Below, piece after piece: positions 8,756-17,685 of a stretch of 64,000 nt of DNA (positions within the stretch are counted from its first letter, which is position 1; each line of letters starts with the position of its first letter). Under the pieces are notes generated by a model. It made no database searches, had not been told where the DNA came from, and saw only the letters and a list, made by a program, of their open reading frames with translations. The position numbers and the translations under genes are program-made. Origin of the DNA: Acinetobacter sp. ANC 4910. Lineage in GTDB: Bacteria > Pseudomonadota > Gammaproteobacteria > Pseudomonadales > Moraxellaceae. The DNA lies in assembly GCF_004331035.1 (NCBI RefSeq), contig NZ_SJNT01000004.1, positions 124,001-188,000 on the forward strand, read 5' to 3'.

Positions 8756-9154
8756 ATGGTTAAATATTTCTTGCCACTTGTTGGACTTGGCCTCTCTTCT
8801 TTCTGCTTTGCACAAAATCCCTTAAGTGTTCATGTACTCAATTTGGATAATGGTTTACCGTCTACAAATGTGAAAGTCGTGCTAGAAACGCAGCAAAACA
8901 ATCAATGGGTCGAGATCAATTCAGGTACAACCAATGAACAAGGTCGAATTACTGAGCTTTATCCCAAAGACACCGCTTTACAGAAAGGCATCTATAAAGT
9001 TACCTTCAAAACGGGTGACTGGTTCCGTCAAAAGAATCAACGTTCATTCTTTCCAGAGGTTCCAGTGGTATTTGTGATTGATGGCTCACTTGAGCATTAC
9101 CACATTCCACTGCTGATTAGCCCTTATGGTTATTCTACTTACCGTGGGAACTGA
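8756..9154 (+). CDS. uraH: Exported 5-hydroxyisourate hydrolase (transthyretin-like)
   Basis: A 132-residue protein with a Sec signal peptide (hydrophobic about 5-18, Cys-Phe-Ala-Gln at the cleavage site). Mature family signatures are Leu-Ser-Val-His-Val-Leu-Asn at the N-terminus, Arg-Ile-Thr-Glu-Leu, His-Tyr-His-Ile-Pro-Leu-Leu-Ile-Ser-Pro, and the C-terminal Tyr-Arg-Gly-Asn in place of the usual Tyr-Arg-Gly-Ser. The enzyme converts 5-hydroxyisourate to OHCU in urate breakdown. No urate oxidase or OHCU decarboxylase gene is nearby, and the periplasmic address is noteworthy. Confidence 0.88.
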   Translation: MVKYFLPLVGLGLSSFCFAQNPLSVHVLNLDNGLPSTNVKVVLETQQNNQWVEINSGTTNEQGRITELYPKDTALQKGIYKVTFKTGDWFRQKNQRSFFPEVPVVFVIDGSLEHYHIPLLISPYGYSTYRGN

Positions 9155-9183
9155 TGCTTCAAAACTGGTTTTGAATTCAATAT

Positions 9184-9214
9184 AAAAAACGATGCTAAAA
9201 AGCATCGTTTTTTT
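9184..9214 (+). terminator. Terminator between uraH and the M61 peptidase gene
   Basis: The AAAAAACGATGCT arm and its complement AGCATCGTTTTTTT make a strong stem with runs on both sides, suitable for the two convergent genes. Confidence 0.85.
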
Positions 9215-9236
9215 AACTCTATTTAAGCCCGACAGC

Positions 9237-10940
9237 TTAAGCTTTTAACCAAGCATCTGCCTTCGCCTGATCTTCCACTTTTAATTCCACAGTGGTTAAG
9301 CCAATTTCGCCAGCTTGAATTTCAAATTGCATCAGCTCATCACGACGGAAGGCAAATACGGTAAATGTACTCTCACGCTTCGCATATTGAGCTAATAATT
9401 TCTCACTGGCTTTTAAGCCATCAATCGCAAGGATAACGTCATTAGCTGAAAGACCTGCTTGTGCAGCAGCACCATCACGGCGAGTTTGCTGAATCAATAC
9501 GCCCTCTGGCTTGTCTACAACTTTCATGCCAAATGGCAATGATTTGTCATTTTTTAAACTGTAGCTTAAGCCAAATTCTGGGAATAATTGATCGAGCGGT
9601 AATTCATCGACTGTATTGATTAAATGGTTAATTTGTTCAATCCAATTATCACCAGTCAACTCATTGCATAGCTCAACAATCGTACGCTCGTGTACCTGCA
9701 CACCCTTTTGTGCATTTTCATATAGTTTTCGCATTAAGGCATCCAAGCTTGAACCACGTAAACGCAGACCTAAATCCAGACACAATGCGACTAAACAACC
9801 TTTGTTGTAATAGCTGGTACCTGCGTTATTCGAGTTTTCATCCTGACGATAGAACTTGACCCACGCATCAAAACTGGATTCCGCTACGCTTTGCACATTA
9901 CGACCAGGGTTCTGTAGATAACGATCAATCTGGGTTTTTAATAACTTTAAGTAAGATTCTTGTGATACCACGCCACTGCGTAGCAAAATCAAATCATCAT
10001 AATATGAAGTAAAGCCTTCAAACACCCAAAGCAAGGTGGTGTAACTTTCTTTATTTAAATCGTAATTGACCAAATTTTCAGGACGAATAAACTTCACTAA
10101 CCACGAATGGAAATATTCATGGCTGCACAAGCCTAAAAAGCGCTGATAATCTTCCGACGGTTCTTCAGGTTCGTCTACTTTTGGCAAATCACTTCGTGGT
10201 GTAATTAAACTGGTGCTGTTCGGATGCTCTAAACCACCATAGCTATTGCCCGTTGCCATGGTCATAAAGGTATAGTTGGCAAACGGTACCGAACCAAATA
10301 TTTTAATTTCAGTGGCACAGATTTTTTCGATGTCTTGCTGCATACGCTCGGCATTCATGGCATGTTGCCCTGAAACCACAAATTCATGCGCTATGCCTTC
10401 AGCATTGAAGCTAAAACGAGTTTGTTCAGCCAACTCAAACGGTGCATCAATCAGTTCTGCATAGTTTTTGGCTTTTAAGGTATAACGACCTTTGACCAAA
10501 CTTTTAGATGCTAAGCCTGTTGCCAATTGGAAATGTTTTAATTCATCAGGCAAGAACAGTTCAACTTCAATTTCTTTTTCTTCCTGACCATCCAAACCTA
10601 AACAGGCGCATGCAGGATTGACATATAAACGGTTCTGATCGACATAGGCACCACGTACAGATAAGTCATAGGCATAGACATCATATTCAACTGTAATAAA
10701 TTCATGATCTGTATTGAACAAGCGCCATTTATTCTTTTCAAATTTCTGAATTTTTAGAATGCGTCCCGATTCATCATAAGCACGTACCGACTCAATATGC
10801 TTGGAAAACTCACGAATTAGATAACTACCTGGAATCCAAGTTGGGAGAGAAAGGATTTGGGTTGGGTTTGCCAAAAAGCGCACTGTGACATGTACAAGAT
10901 GCTGGCGATAATCGTCAAATTCGATTTGATAATGCAACAT
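9237..10940 (-). CDS. M61-family metallopeptidase with C-terminal PDZ domain
   Basis: A 567-residue protein. The N-terminal beta domain contains Leu-Pro-Thr-Trp-Ile-Pro-Gly-Ser-Tyr-Leu-Ile-Arg-Glu-Phe, a signature of glycyl-aminopeptidase-like M61 enzymes. The zinc motif His-Glu-Tyr-Phe-His sits near residue 276, preceded by Gly-Gly-Leu-Glu-His and followed by Phe-Glu-Gly-Phe-Thr-Ser-Tyr-Tyr-Asp. A PDZ domain covers about residues 470-530 (Gly-Leu-Ser-Ala-Asn-Asp-Val-Ile-Leu-Ala-Ile-Asp-Gly). There is no signal peptide, so it is probably cytoplasmic. The substrate is unknown. It is a single gene, convergent with uraH. Confidence 0.9.
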   Translation of the reverse strand: MLHYQIEFDDYRQHLVHVTVRFLANPTQILSLPTWIPGSYLIREFSKHIESVRAYDESGRILKIQKFEKNKWRLFNTDHEFITVEYDVYAYDLSVRGAYVDQNRLYVNPACACLGLDGQEEKEIEVELFLPDELKHFQLATGLASKSLVKGRYTLKAKNYAELIDAPFELAEQTRFSFNAEGIAHEFVVSGQHAMNAERMQQDIEKICATEIKIFGSVPFANYTFMTMATGNSYGGLEHPNSTSLITPRSDLPKVDEPEEPSEDYQRFLGLCSHEYFHSWLVKFIRPENLVNYDLNKESYTTLLWVFEGFTSYYDDLILLRSGVVSQESYLKLLKTQIDRYLQNPGRNVQSVAESSFDAWVKFYRQDENSNNAGTSYYNKGCLVALCLDLGLRLRGSSLDALMRKLYENAQKGVQVHERTIVELCNELTGDNWIEQINHLINTVDELPLDQLFPEFGLSYSLKNDKSLPFGMKVVDKPEGVLIQQTRRDGAAAQAGLSANDVILAIDGLKASEKLLAQYAKRESTFTVFAFRRDELMQFEIQAGEIGLTTVELKVEDQAKADAWLKA

Positions 10941-11119
10941 AATAGGCAGTTCAAAATAAAATAATTAATCTTGGCAACTAGCTTAGCATTTTTTTCTAAA
11001 CCGATGCAGAACTGTGTTATTTGTCTGCAACTCGGACTAGCCATCAGGTTAAAAAAGGCATAGCATTCCCCTAGTTTTTGTCAGTTTCTTGCTGATGGAT
11101 TAGCTTGATAGGAATACCT

Positions 11120-12430
11120 TTGAAACGTTTCACTTACCTCCTCGCTCTATTTGCTTTGCTCTGTTCTTCTTTTGCAAATGCAACGCTCCTGAACTTAGTT
11201 CCCGAAAGTGTCCAAGCCGAATCATGGACGATCTTAGACACACAATCTGGGCAAGTCATTGCTGAACATAATAGCCATGCACAGCGTGCACCTGCCTCAT
11301 TAACAAAAATGATGGTTGGTTATATTACGCTAAAAGAAATTCAAGCAGGACATTTACGTAAAGATGAGGTACTCACAGCCACACCTGTTGTAAAAACGGT
11401 CATGTGGGATGAATCACAAATGTACCTAAAGGAAGGCGAAAAAATTTCGGTAGATCAACTTCTGTCGGGTTTAATTGTGATGTCGGCAAATGATGCAGCC
11501 GTGACACTTGCCGAGCGTATTTCAGGTAGTATCCCAAAGTTTGTAGAGCGTATGAATCAGGAAGCAAAAGCGCTCGGCATGAAAGACACTCACTTTCAAA
11601 ACCCAGCAGGAATTACCATGCCTGAGCATTATTCCTCTGCAAATGATTTAGCCCAGTTGGGGCAAGCCATCACCAAACAAACGCCAGGCTATTTGTATTA
11701 TTCCAAGCAACAAAGCTTTAGCTATAATCAACGCTATCACCATGCGACTAATTTAGTCTTGAAAATAGACCCTACCGTTGATGGCTTAAAGACAGGCTAC
11801 ACCAAAGCCGCAGGTTATAATCTGGCCCTTACAGCAAATCGTCCAAGCATGAATCCTGATGCGCCAAATCGTCGTCTAGTGGTTGTGGTCATGGGAACTA
11901 AGAGTGCTGCAAAACGTGCAGAAGTGGCTCATGACCTGATGAATTTGGCATATACCTACACACGCAATGAAATTGCCATTAAAAACAAGCAACTGATTGC
12001 AGAACTGCCCGTGGTGAAATCCACACTGAAAATGTTCAAAGTCCAAACTCAAGCACCTGAACTGATTACAACATCTTTGTACGACCAACCTTATGCAATT
12101 GACTTAAGCACTTACGACAAGATTAATCAGCGTATTATGCTCAATACAGGTGATGGCAGCTTACATCCTGTTGACCCTTTGGCAGAAACAAAAACACATT
12201 TAAATATTGAAATGAATGAGCATGCTTTGACTGCTCCACTAGCAAAAGTCATGCAGTTGGCGACCGTGCATGTTTATCAGAACAATCGACTGATTCGTAC
12301 GATTGCAATTGAAGATGATGTTCAAATTGAAGAAGCAAATGTATTCGAGCGTTTTCTGCTCTGGATCAAACACATTCTTCCCTTTTTTGGTTCAGATGAT
12401 TTTAAAGTGAAAATTTATCCACTCCATTAA
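11120..12430 (+). CDS. D-alanyl-D-alanine carboxypeptidase, PBP5/6 family
   Basis: An exported penicillin-binding protein that trims the terminal D-Ala from peptidoglycan pentapeptides. The signal peptide is hydrophobic at about 5-18 with Ala-Asn-Ala at the cleavage site. The serine-peptidase triad is visible: Ser-Leu-Thr-Lys near residue 59, Ser-Ala-Asn near 122 and Lys-Thr-Gly near 224. A beta-rich C-terminal domain and an amphipathic tail (Phe-Glu-Arg-Phe-Leu-Leu-Trp-Ile) follow, as in membrane-anchored PBP5. At about 437 residues it is longer than PBP5/6 (about 380) and fits the longer PBP6b-like paralogue of Acinetobacter; from memory, so no symbol is given. The TTG at 11120 has AGGA 6-7 bases upstream and was preferred to the TTG at 11105. 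Confidence 0.9.
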   Translation: MKRFTYLLALFALLCSSFANATLLNLVPESVQAESWTILDTQSGQVIAEHNSHAQRAPASLTKMMVGYITLKEIQAGHLRKDEVLTATPVVKTVMWDESQMYLKEGEKISVDQLLSGLIVMSANDAAVTLAERISGSIPKFVERMNQEAKALGMKDTHFQNPAGITMPEHYSSANDLAQLGQAITKQTPGYLYYSKQQSFSYNQRYHHATNLVLKIDPTVDGLKTGYTKAAGYNLALTANRPSMNPDAPNRRLVVVVMGTKSAAKRAEVAHDLMNLAYTYTRNEIAIKNKQLIAELPVVKSTLKMFKVQTQAPELITTSLYDQPYAIDLSTYDKINQRIMLNTGDGSLHPVDPLAETKTHLNIEMNEHALTAPLAKVMQLATVHVYQNNRLIRTIAIEDDVQIEEANVFERFLLWIKHILPFFGSDDFKVKIYPLH

Positions 12431-12500
12431 AGTTAAATGCTTTAGTTTGGTTTATGTAAGTTGTTGTAACTTGTAAAACAATTTCAACACACTGAATAAA

Positions 12501-12534
12501 AGAAGATGGCATGTTAAGCCATCTTCTTTTTTTT
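12501..12534 (+). terminator. Terminator after the carboxypeptidase gene
   Basis: AGAAGATGGC and GCCATCTTCT pair around a short loop and are followed by eight T. Confidence 0.88.
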
Positions 12535-12557
12535 AATAATAAAATAGGTCCGTCAAA

Positions 12558-13841
12558 ATGAACGAACTACATAAAATTGTGATTGTGGGTGGTGGTGCTG
12601 GAGGATTAGAACTTGCCACTTTATTAGGAGAACATTTCGGCAAACATGCAAAAGCTCAAATTACTTTGGTCGACCAAAACCTAACGCATATCTGGAAACC
12701 GCTTTTACATGAAATTGCAGTTGGCGCACTGAATGCCCACACTGAAGAACTGAATTATTATGCTCATGCAGCACAACATAACTATGAATTTGTTTTAGGT
12801 CGCTTTACTGAATTAGATCGTGGACATAAAAGTATTTTATTAGAACAGCCACTTTCTGGTGCGAACGAAGATCGGCAGCACTATTCTCTTCGCTATGACA
12901 CGCTTATTTTTGCCCTCGGCTCTACATCGAACGACTTCAACACAGAAGGCGTACGTGAACATTGCCATTTTCTAGACAGTCGCGTACAAGCCGAACAATT
13001 TCAGCAACAACTTTTGCACTTATATGTGGCCGCGCAAACCCAATCTTCGCCCACGGATTTGAATATTGCCATTATTGGTGCAGGTGCAACGGGTGTTGAA
13101 TTGGCAGCCGAACTGGTGCAAAGCACACAAAGTTTCCATCAATATGGACTCAATAAAATAGATCCTAAGCGGGTAAAAATCGCACTCATTGAAGCTGCAG
13201 ACCGCATTTTACCTGCACTGTCAGAGAAAATATCACAACATACTTTACGCGAGCTCCATCATGCCAATATTCAAGTTTTGACTCATAAGCGGGTCAGCAA
13301 AATTGATAAAAAACACATTTATTTCGCTCATGGTGCCAGCATTCCCGCAGACCTAAAAGTTTGGTGTGCAGGGATTCAAGCCCCTAAAGTATTTCAACAA
13401 CTGACAGAATTTGAAAAAGATCATTTAAACCGTTTAAAAGTCTACGCGACCCTACAAACGAAAACAGACCCGAATATTTTTGCTTTTGGTGATTGTGCAC
13501 ATTGCCAACCGATTGCCGATGAACCTGTACTTGGGCCACGTGCACAAGTGGCTAGTCAACAAGCCCATTTCTTGGTCAGTGCAATGTCCGCACGAATTAA
13601 AAACAAAGCACAACCGATGTTTAAATTTGCAGATAAGGGCTCTCTGGTGTCATTAAGTCATCATAAAGCTGTAGGAGAATTACTCGGGCAAGTGAATGTG
13701 CAAGGTTGGGTGGCGAAATCGCTCTATATCTCGTTATATCGTATGCATCAAGCAACTTTACATGGATATACCCGCACCGCTTATTTTATGGCAAAAGATG
13801 CAATGAACAAAAAACTGGCACCTAATATTAAATTGCATTGA
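12558..13841 (+). CDS. ndh: Type II NADH dehydrogenase (NDH-2)
   Basis: A 427-residue flavoprotein that passes electrons from NADH to quinone without proton pumping. The FAD-binding motif Gly-Gly-Gly-Ala-Gly-Gly-Leu-Glu lies near residue 11, followed by the NDH-2 hallmark His-Ile-Trp-Lys-Pro-Leu-Leu-His-Glu. A second dinucleotide motif Gly-Ala-Gly-Ala-Thr-Gly-Val-Glu-Leu-Ala is near 174, and the FAD motif Phe-Ala-Phe-Gly-Asp-Cys-Ala near 312. The C-terminus is short with an amphipathic look and should bind the inner membrane surface. It is transcribed alone. Confidence 0.93.
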   Translation: MNELHKIVIVGGGAGGLELATLLGEHFGKHAKAQITLVDQNLTHIWKPLLHEIAVGALNAHTEELNYYAHAAQHNYEFVLGRFTELDRGHKSILLEQPLSGANEDRQHYSLRYDTLIFALGSTSNDFNTEGVREHCHFLDSRVQAEQFQQQLLHLYVAAQTQSSPTDLNIAIIGAGATGVELAAELVQSTQSFHQYGLNKIDPKRVKIALIEAADRILPALSEKISQHTLRELHHANIQVLTHKRVSKIDKKHIYFAHGASIPADLKVWCAGIQAPKVFQQLTEFEKDHLNRLKVYATLQTKTDPNIFAFGDCAHCQPIADEPVLGPRAQVASQQAHFLVSAMSARIKNKAQPMFKFADKGSLVSLSHHKAVGELLGQVNVQGWVAKSLYISLYRMHQATLHGYTRTAYFMAKDAMNKKLAPNIKLH

Positions 13842-13976
13842 ATTTTTTTAAACTGCCCTTATTAACTTTAAAATGTCGTAAAAAAGTACAAATTGCAGAA
13901 TTTTTGATGAAATACAGTCAACAAATTCTGCTTTTCACTTTATGATGTACCCTTAAAAATTGAATGGATCAATAAC

Positions 13977-14459
13977 ATGACTGCTATTGCAAATAACCAC
14001 GTGGTTTCTTTCCACTACACATTGACTAACGCAGAGGGTGAAACTCTCGACCAATCTCAAGGTGAACCACTTGCATATTTGCACGGTGCGGGCAACATTA
14101 TCCCTGGTTTAGAAAAAGCGCTTGAAGGCAAAACAGTAGGCGAAAAATTCACTGTTAACGTTCCTGCTGCTGAAGGCTATGGCGAATACAACCCAGACCT
14201 AGTACAAGAAGTTCCAGCGCAAATGTTCCAAGGCGTTGACAACATTCAAGCAGGTATGCAATTCCAAGCTCAAACTGATGACGGCGTTCAAATCGTTACT
14301 GTTAAAGCAGTTGAAGGCGAAAACGTAATCGTTGATGCAAACTTCCCACTTGCTGGTCAAGACTTAACTTTCGCAGTTGAAATCGTAGAAATCCGTGAAG
14401 CTTCTCAAGAAGAATTAGATCACGGTCACGTACACGGTGCGGGCGGTCATCACCACTAA
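13977..14459 (+). CDS. slyD: FKBP-type peptidyl-prolyl isomerase, SlyD-like
   Basis: A 160-residue cytoplasmic PPIase. The FKBP halves (Phe-His-Tyr-Thr-Leu, Leu-His-Gly-Ala-Gly-Asn-Ile-Ile-Pro-Gly-Leu-Glu-Lys-Ala-Leu-Glu-Gly) flank an inserted chaperone flap of about 60 residues, as in SlyD. A His-rich tail (His-Gly-His-Val-His-Gly-Ala-Gly-Gly-His-His-His) should bind nickel or other metals; it is shorter than the E. coli tail. Codon use is strongly biased, which suggests high expression. It is followed by its own terminator. Confidence 0.92.
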   Translation: MTAIANNHVVSFHYTLTNAEGETLDQSQGEPLAYLHGAGNIIPGLEKALEGKTVGEKFTVNVPAAEGYGEYNPDLVQEVPAQMFQGVDNIQAGMQFQAQTDDGVQIVTVKAVEGENVIVDANFPLAGQDLTFAVEIVEIREASQEELDHGHVHGAGGHHH

Positions 14460-14471
14460 GATCGACCGATC

Positions 14472-14504
14472 AAAAAAGGGCAAATTTAACTTTGCCCTTT
14501 TTTT
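14472..14504 (+). terminator. Terminator of slyD
   Basis: AAAAAAGGGCAAA and TTTGCCCTTTTTTT form a stem with a four-base or slightly larger AT loop and a T-run. Confidence 0.9.
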
Positions 14505-14598
14505 ACATCTAGTGTTTTATTTTTATACATCTCATCCTACTGAATTTTAGCAAATCGTTTTAGAATCAAGATAAGTTGTTTATTCAAGTACTAAGCTC

Positions 14599-16014
14599 AT
14601 GCAATTGATTTGGTTCCGACAAGATTTACGTATACAAGACCATGCTGCTCTTTGGTATGCCACGCAAACTGACTCCTGTATTGCTGTGGTTGTCTTGTCT
14701 CCCGAACAGTGGGCTATTCACCATGATGCGCCTGTTAAAATAGATTTTTACTTACGTCAATTACATTCATTAAAAGAACAACTCCAGCAACTGAATATTC
14801 CTCTCATCATTCAACAAGTGCCTTTGTGGAAGGATATTCCTCAAGCACTACTAAATTTAAGCACAGCACATGCAGTGCAAACGATTCATGCCAATATTGA
14901 GTTGGGTGTAAATGAATTAAAGCGTGATAGCGAAGTTCAAAATTTACTCCAGCAACATGAGAAATCATTAAAACTTTATCAAGATCGTACGCTTTTCCCA
15001 ATTGGTTCCATTCGGAATAAATCACAGCATCCCTATCAAGTCTTTGGTGCCTTTAAAAAAGCCTGTTACGAAGCACTCGGGATTAGTCTACCCCAGTGCT
15101 ACCCAAGACCCATCGCTCAAGCACCTATCAATCTCATGATAGATAGCAAGGTTCCTAAACTCGCTGAATTATGGAGCAATACACTTGATGCTGATTTTGA
15201 AACTCAATGGCCTGTCGGTGAAGACTATGCCTTACAACGCTTAGATGATTTCATTAAAAATAAAGTTAGCTACTATCATAATGAAAGAGACTTTCCTCAT
15301 TCACAGGGTACTAGTCAAATATCGGCTTATTTGAACATTGGTATGCTTTCCATTCGCCAATGTATTCAAGCCCTATTCAGCGCGCAACAAGGACATTTCC
15401 TCCCTGAAAATTTAGGACAGCAAACATGGTTAGATGAACTGCTTTGGCGTGAGTTTTATCAACATATCTTGTATGACTTTCCGCAGGTATCTAAGCACCT
15501 ACCTTTCAAAGCAAGTACCCAATATATTCAATGGCGTGATGCACCTGAAGATTTAGCGGCATGGCAACAAGGACGGACTGGCATCCCGATTGTTGATGCA
15601 GGAATGCGACAACTGCTTGCCACGGGCTGGATGCACAATCGTGTCCGTATGATCACTGCAATGTTCTTATGTAAAAACTTACTGATTGACTGGCGGCTTG
15701 GTGAACAATGGTTTATGCAACATTTAATTGATGGCGACTTAGCGGCAAATAATGGCGGTTGGCAATGGTGTGCATCTACAGGTACAGATGCTGTACCCTA
15801 TTTCCGTATCTTTAACCCGATTAGCCAATCACAAAAGTTTGATGCTAATGGCGACTATATTCGCAAATGGGTTCCTGAATTAGCCCATCTCGATGCCAAA
15901 AGTATTCATGAACCATTTGCCAAGAACGCAAACTTAAAACTGAACTACCCCCACCCGATTGTAGATTTAAAATCCAGTCGTCAGCGGGCAATTGAAGCCT
16001 TTAAAGGTATTTAA
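14599..16014 (+). CDS. phrB: Deoxyribodipyrimidine photolyase (CPD photolyase)
   Basis: A 471-residue blue-light DNA repair flavoprotein that splits cyclobutane pyrimidine dimers. The N-terminal antenna domain starts Leu-Ile-Trp-Phe-Arg-Gln-Asp-Leu-Arg. The C-terminal FAD domain has Tyr-His-Asn-Glu-Arg-Asp-Phe-Pro, Thr-Ser-Gln-Ile-Ser-Ala-Tyr-Leu, Trp-Arg-Glu-Phe-Tyr, and the classic Thr-Gly-x-Pro-Ile-Val-Asp-Ala-Gly-Met-Arg-Gln-Leu followed by Trp-Met-His-Asn-Arg-Val-Arg-Met and Gly-Asp-Leu-Ala-Ala-Asn-Asn-Gly-Gly-Trp-Gln-Trp. All key blocks are intact. It is transcribed alone. Confidence 0.95.
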   Translation: MQLIWFRQDLRIQDHAALWYATQTDSCIAVVVLSPEQWAIHHDAPVKIDFYLRQLHSLKEQLQQLNIPLIIQQVPLWKDIPQALLNLSTAHAVQTIHANIELGVNELKRDSEVQNLLQQHEKSLKLYQDRTLFPIGSIRNKSQHPYQVFGAFKKACYEALGISLPQCYPRPIAQAPINLMIDSKVPKLAELWSNTLDADFETQWPVGEDYALQRLDDFIKNKVSYYHNERDFPHSQGTSQISAYLNIGMLSIRQCIQALFSAQQGHFLPENLGQQTWLDELLWREFYQHILYDFPQVSKHLPFKASTQYIQWRDAPEDLAAWQQGRTGIPIVDAGMRQLLATGWMHNRVRMITAMFLCKNLLIDWRLGEQWFMQHLIDGDLAANNGGWQWCASTGTDAVPYFRIFNPISQSQKFDANGDYIRKWVPELAHLDAKSIHEPFAKNANLKLNYPHPIVDLKSSRQRAIEAFKGI

Positions 16015-16052
16015 TGCAATTGAACCTCTACAACAGTTAAAATTTCTTTATC

Positions 16053-16101
16053 AGCACTTTCAATATGTTGCCAATCAGAGGCAGAAGAATATGAAAGTGC
16101 T
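16053..16101 (+). terminator. Long-loop inverted repeat after phrB
   Basis: AGCACTTTCA and TGAAAGTGCT are perfect 10-base arms separated by 29 bases, 40 bases past the phrB stop, then TTTAATAATAA. The loop is long for a terminator. On the minus strand the same stretch has a 34-codon open frame without a start, possibly a decayed gene end. Confidence 0.4.
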
Positions 16102-16621
16102 TTAATAATAAACGATTAATACGTGAATTTTCATGTTATACTTCATTTATTAATCTACCCAGCTACATTCTTTTCGAATCTGGTCTTTCTATAACCAGTT
16201 TCTTGCTGACTTAATTCCTAGATTAAATAACTTGATATCTCCTCGGACACTAAAACGCTGTCCTGATCAAGTTTGCTTTACTTACATTGAGCAAATCTAT
16301 CTCTAAAGTATGATCTTGCCCAAAGATTCTGATTGGCGATATTCCGCTACTCTAAAAAGTCAGATCTTCACATGAAGAATGCTGTTTTGTTGACTTGCGC
16401 TATGCTTGTATACAACAACATGAAATGTGCTCAGCTTTGATGAATTTGAGTGAGTTATAAGTCATTCATCAGATCTTATTTGACTGAATCATGAGTCTAA
16501 TATGCACTTAACAATGCATAGACAGCTTCGTCAATTGGTTCAACTGTATATAAAGCATCTAGCGAACAAGGCAATCCAGAGGGTAGATGAAATCTATTTT
16601 GTTTCGTTAAATGAGGTGCTT
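16102..16621. other. Gap between phrB and the small lipoprotein gene
   Basis: About 520 bases with no gene that I can support on either strand. No repeat, tRNA or mobile element was recognised. The promoter for the small lipoprotein should lie at its right end. Confidence 0.5.
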
Positions 16622-16747
16622 ATGCGTACGTTTCTAGTGATCTTACTTACATCATACTACTTGGTTGGCTGCCAAGGAGCTGTAACACCTCCTCCACCAT
16701 CTACACAACCGCTTATTCAAGATACGCCAAGTGGTTGGGTTGGCTAA
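16622..16747 (+). CDS. Very small putative lipoprotein (41 residues)
   Basis: The frame starts at an ATG preceded by GAGGT at about 6 bases. It encodes Met-Arg-Thr, a hydrophobic segment, the lipobox Leu-Val-Gly-Cys, and then only about 23 residues rich in Pro, Thr and Gln (Pro-Pro-Pro-Pro-Ser-Thr-Gln-Pro). The frame remains open upstream to 16502, but that extension would hide the signal peptide, so the internal ATG is preferred. A strong terminator follows at once. It resembles the short Pro-rich lipoproteins of gamma-proteobacteria such as those near dapF/lysA (LptM), but it is not in that context. Function unknown. Confidence 0.6.
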   Translation: MRTFLVILLTSYYLVGCQGAVTPPPPSTQPLIQDTPSGWVG

Positions 16748-16750
16748 ATT

Positions 16751-16782
16751 AAAAAGCCCCTTTGTTTAAGGGGCTTATTTTT
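16751..16782 (+). terminator. Bidirectional terminator, small lipoprotein / yaaA
   Basis: AAGCCCCTTT and AAGGGGCTT form the stem, with an A-run before and a T-rich run after; it serves both convergent genes. Confidence 0.85.
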
Positions 16783-17560
16783 AAGCTACTTGTTCATCAC
16801 GCTTAAAGACCAGCTCGCCTTGAATTGAACTGGTCGCATCAAAATAATAACCATCGGTGTTGAAATATTTTAAATCCTCTACGCGATTCAATCGATTTTC
16901 AATCATATAACGAGCCATTAAGCCACGTGCTTTCTTCGCATAAAAACTAATGACCTTGTATTTACCATTTTTCTGATCTAAGAATACTGGTTTAATAATT
17001 TCCGCTTGTATTTTGCTTTGTTTTACAGACTTATAATATTCATCTGAAGCCAAATTCACCAATAAATCGGAATTCGCCTGCGCCAAGTCCGCATTGATCA
17101 ATTGCGTAATCTTGTCACCCCAAAACTCATATAAGTTATGACCACGCGCATTGGCTAATTTGGTGCCCATTTCTAAGCGGTACGGCATCATCAAGTCCAA
17201 AGGACGTAATAAACCATAAAGCCCCGACAACATGCGTAAATGGGTTTGTGCGAATTCCAAATCTTGCAAAGTTAAATCATAAGCATCTAACCCCGTGTAG
17301 ACATCGCCTTTAAAAGCAAAAATGGCCTGACGAGCGTTGGAAAAATTAAACTCAGGTTGCCAGTCATTAAAGCGTGCTACATTTAATTGTGCAATTTTTT
17401 CACTGACACTCATTAAATTGGCGATTTCTGAAGCAGATAGTTTACGACTTACGTCTATAAGTTGTTGTGAATGCTCTAGCAGTCTTGGTAAAGTGTATTG
17501 GTCAGTTGGAAGTGCAGATTCATAATCTAAAGTCTTAGCAGGAGAAATTAAGGCGAGCAT
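16781..17560 (-). CDS. yaaA: Peroxide stress protein YaaA (DUF328)
   Basis: A 259-residue protein that lowers intracellular free iron under H2O2 stress in E. coli and binds DNA. Signatures are Leu-Ile-Ser-Pro-Ala-Lys-Thr-Leu-Asp at the N-terminus, [10 protein letters not shown], [12 protein letters not shown], and Asn-Leu-Ala-Ser-Asp-Glu-Tyr. The TTG at 17566 in the same frame was rejected in favour of the ATG that starts the conserved Met-Leu-Ala-Leu-Ile-Ser. It is a single gene divergent from the alpha/beta hydrolase. Confidence 0.95.
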   Translation of the reverse strand: MLALISPAKTLDYESALPTDQYTLPRLLEHSQQLIDVSRKLSASEIANLMSVSEKIAQLNVARFNDWQPEFNFSNARQAIFAFKGDVYTGLDAYDLTLQDLEFAQTHLRMLSGLYGLLRPLDLMMPYRLEMGTKLANARGHNLYEFWGDKITQLINADLAQANSDLLVNLASDEYYKSVKQSKIQAEIIKPVFLDQKNGKYKVISFYAKKARGLMARYMIENRLNRVEDLKYFNTDGYYFDATSSIQGELVFKRDEQVA

Positions 17561-17685
17561 ATACAATTTGATTAAAAAATAATTAAACAGACTATAACAG
17601 TAGACTTATTTTTTTTCCAATCTGTGTTTTTACTGATCATAATCGGTAAAATAGCGGATTCTCCTGCTATTAATCCATTTATCTT

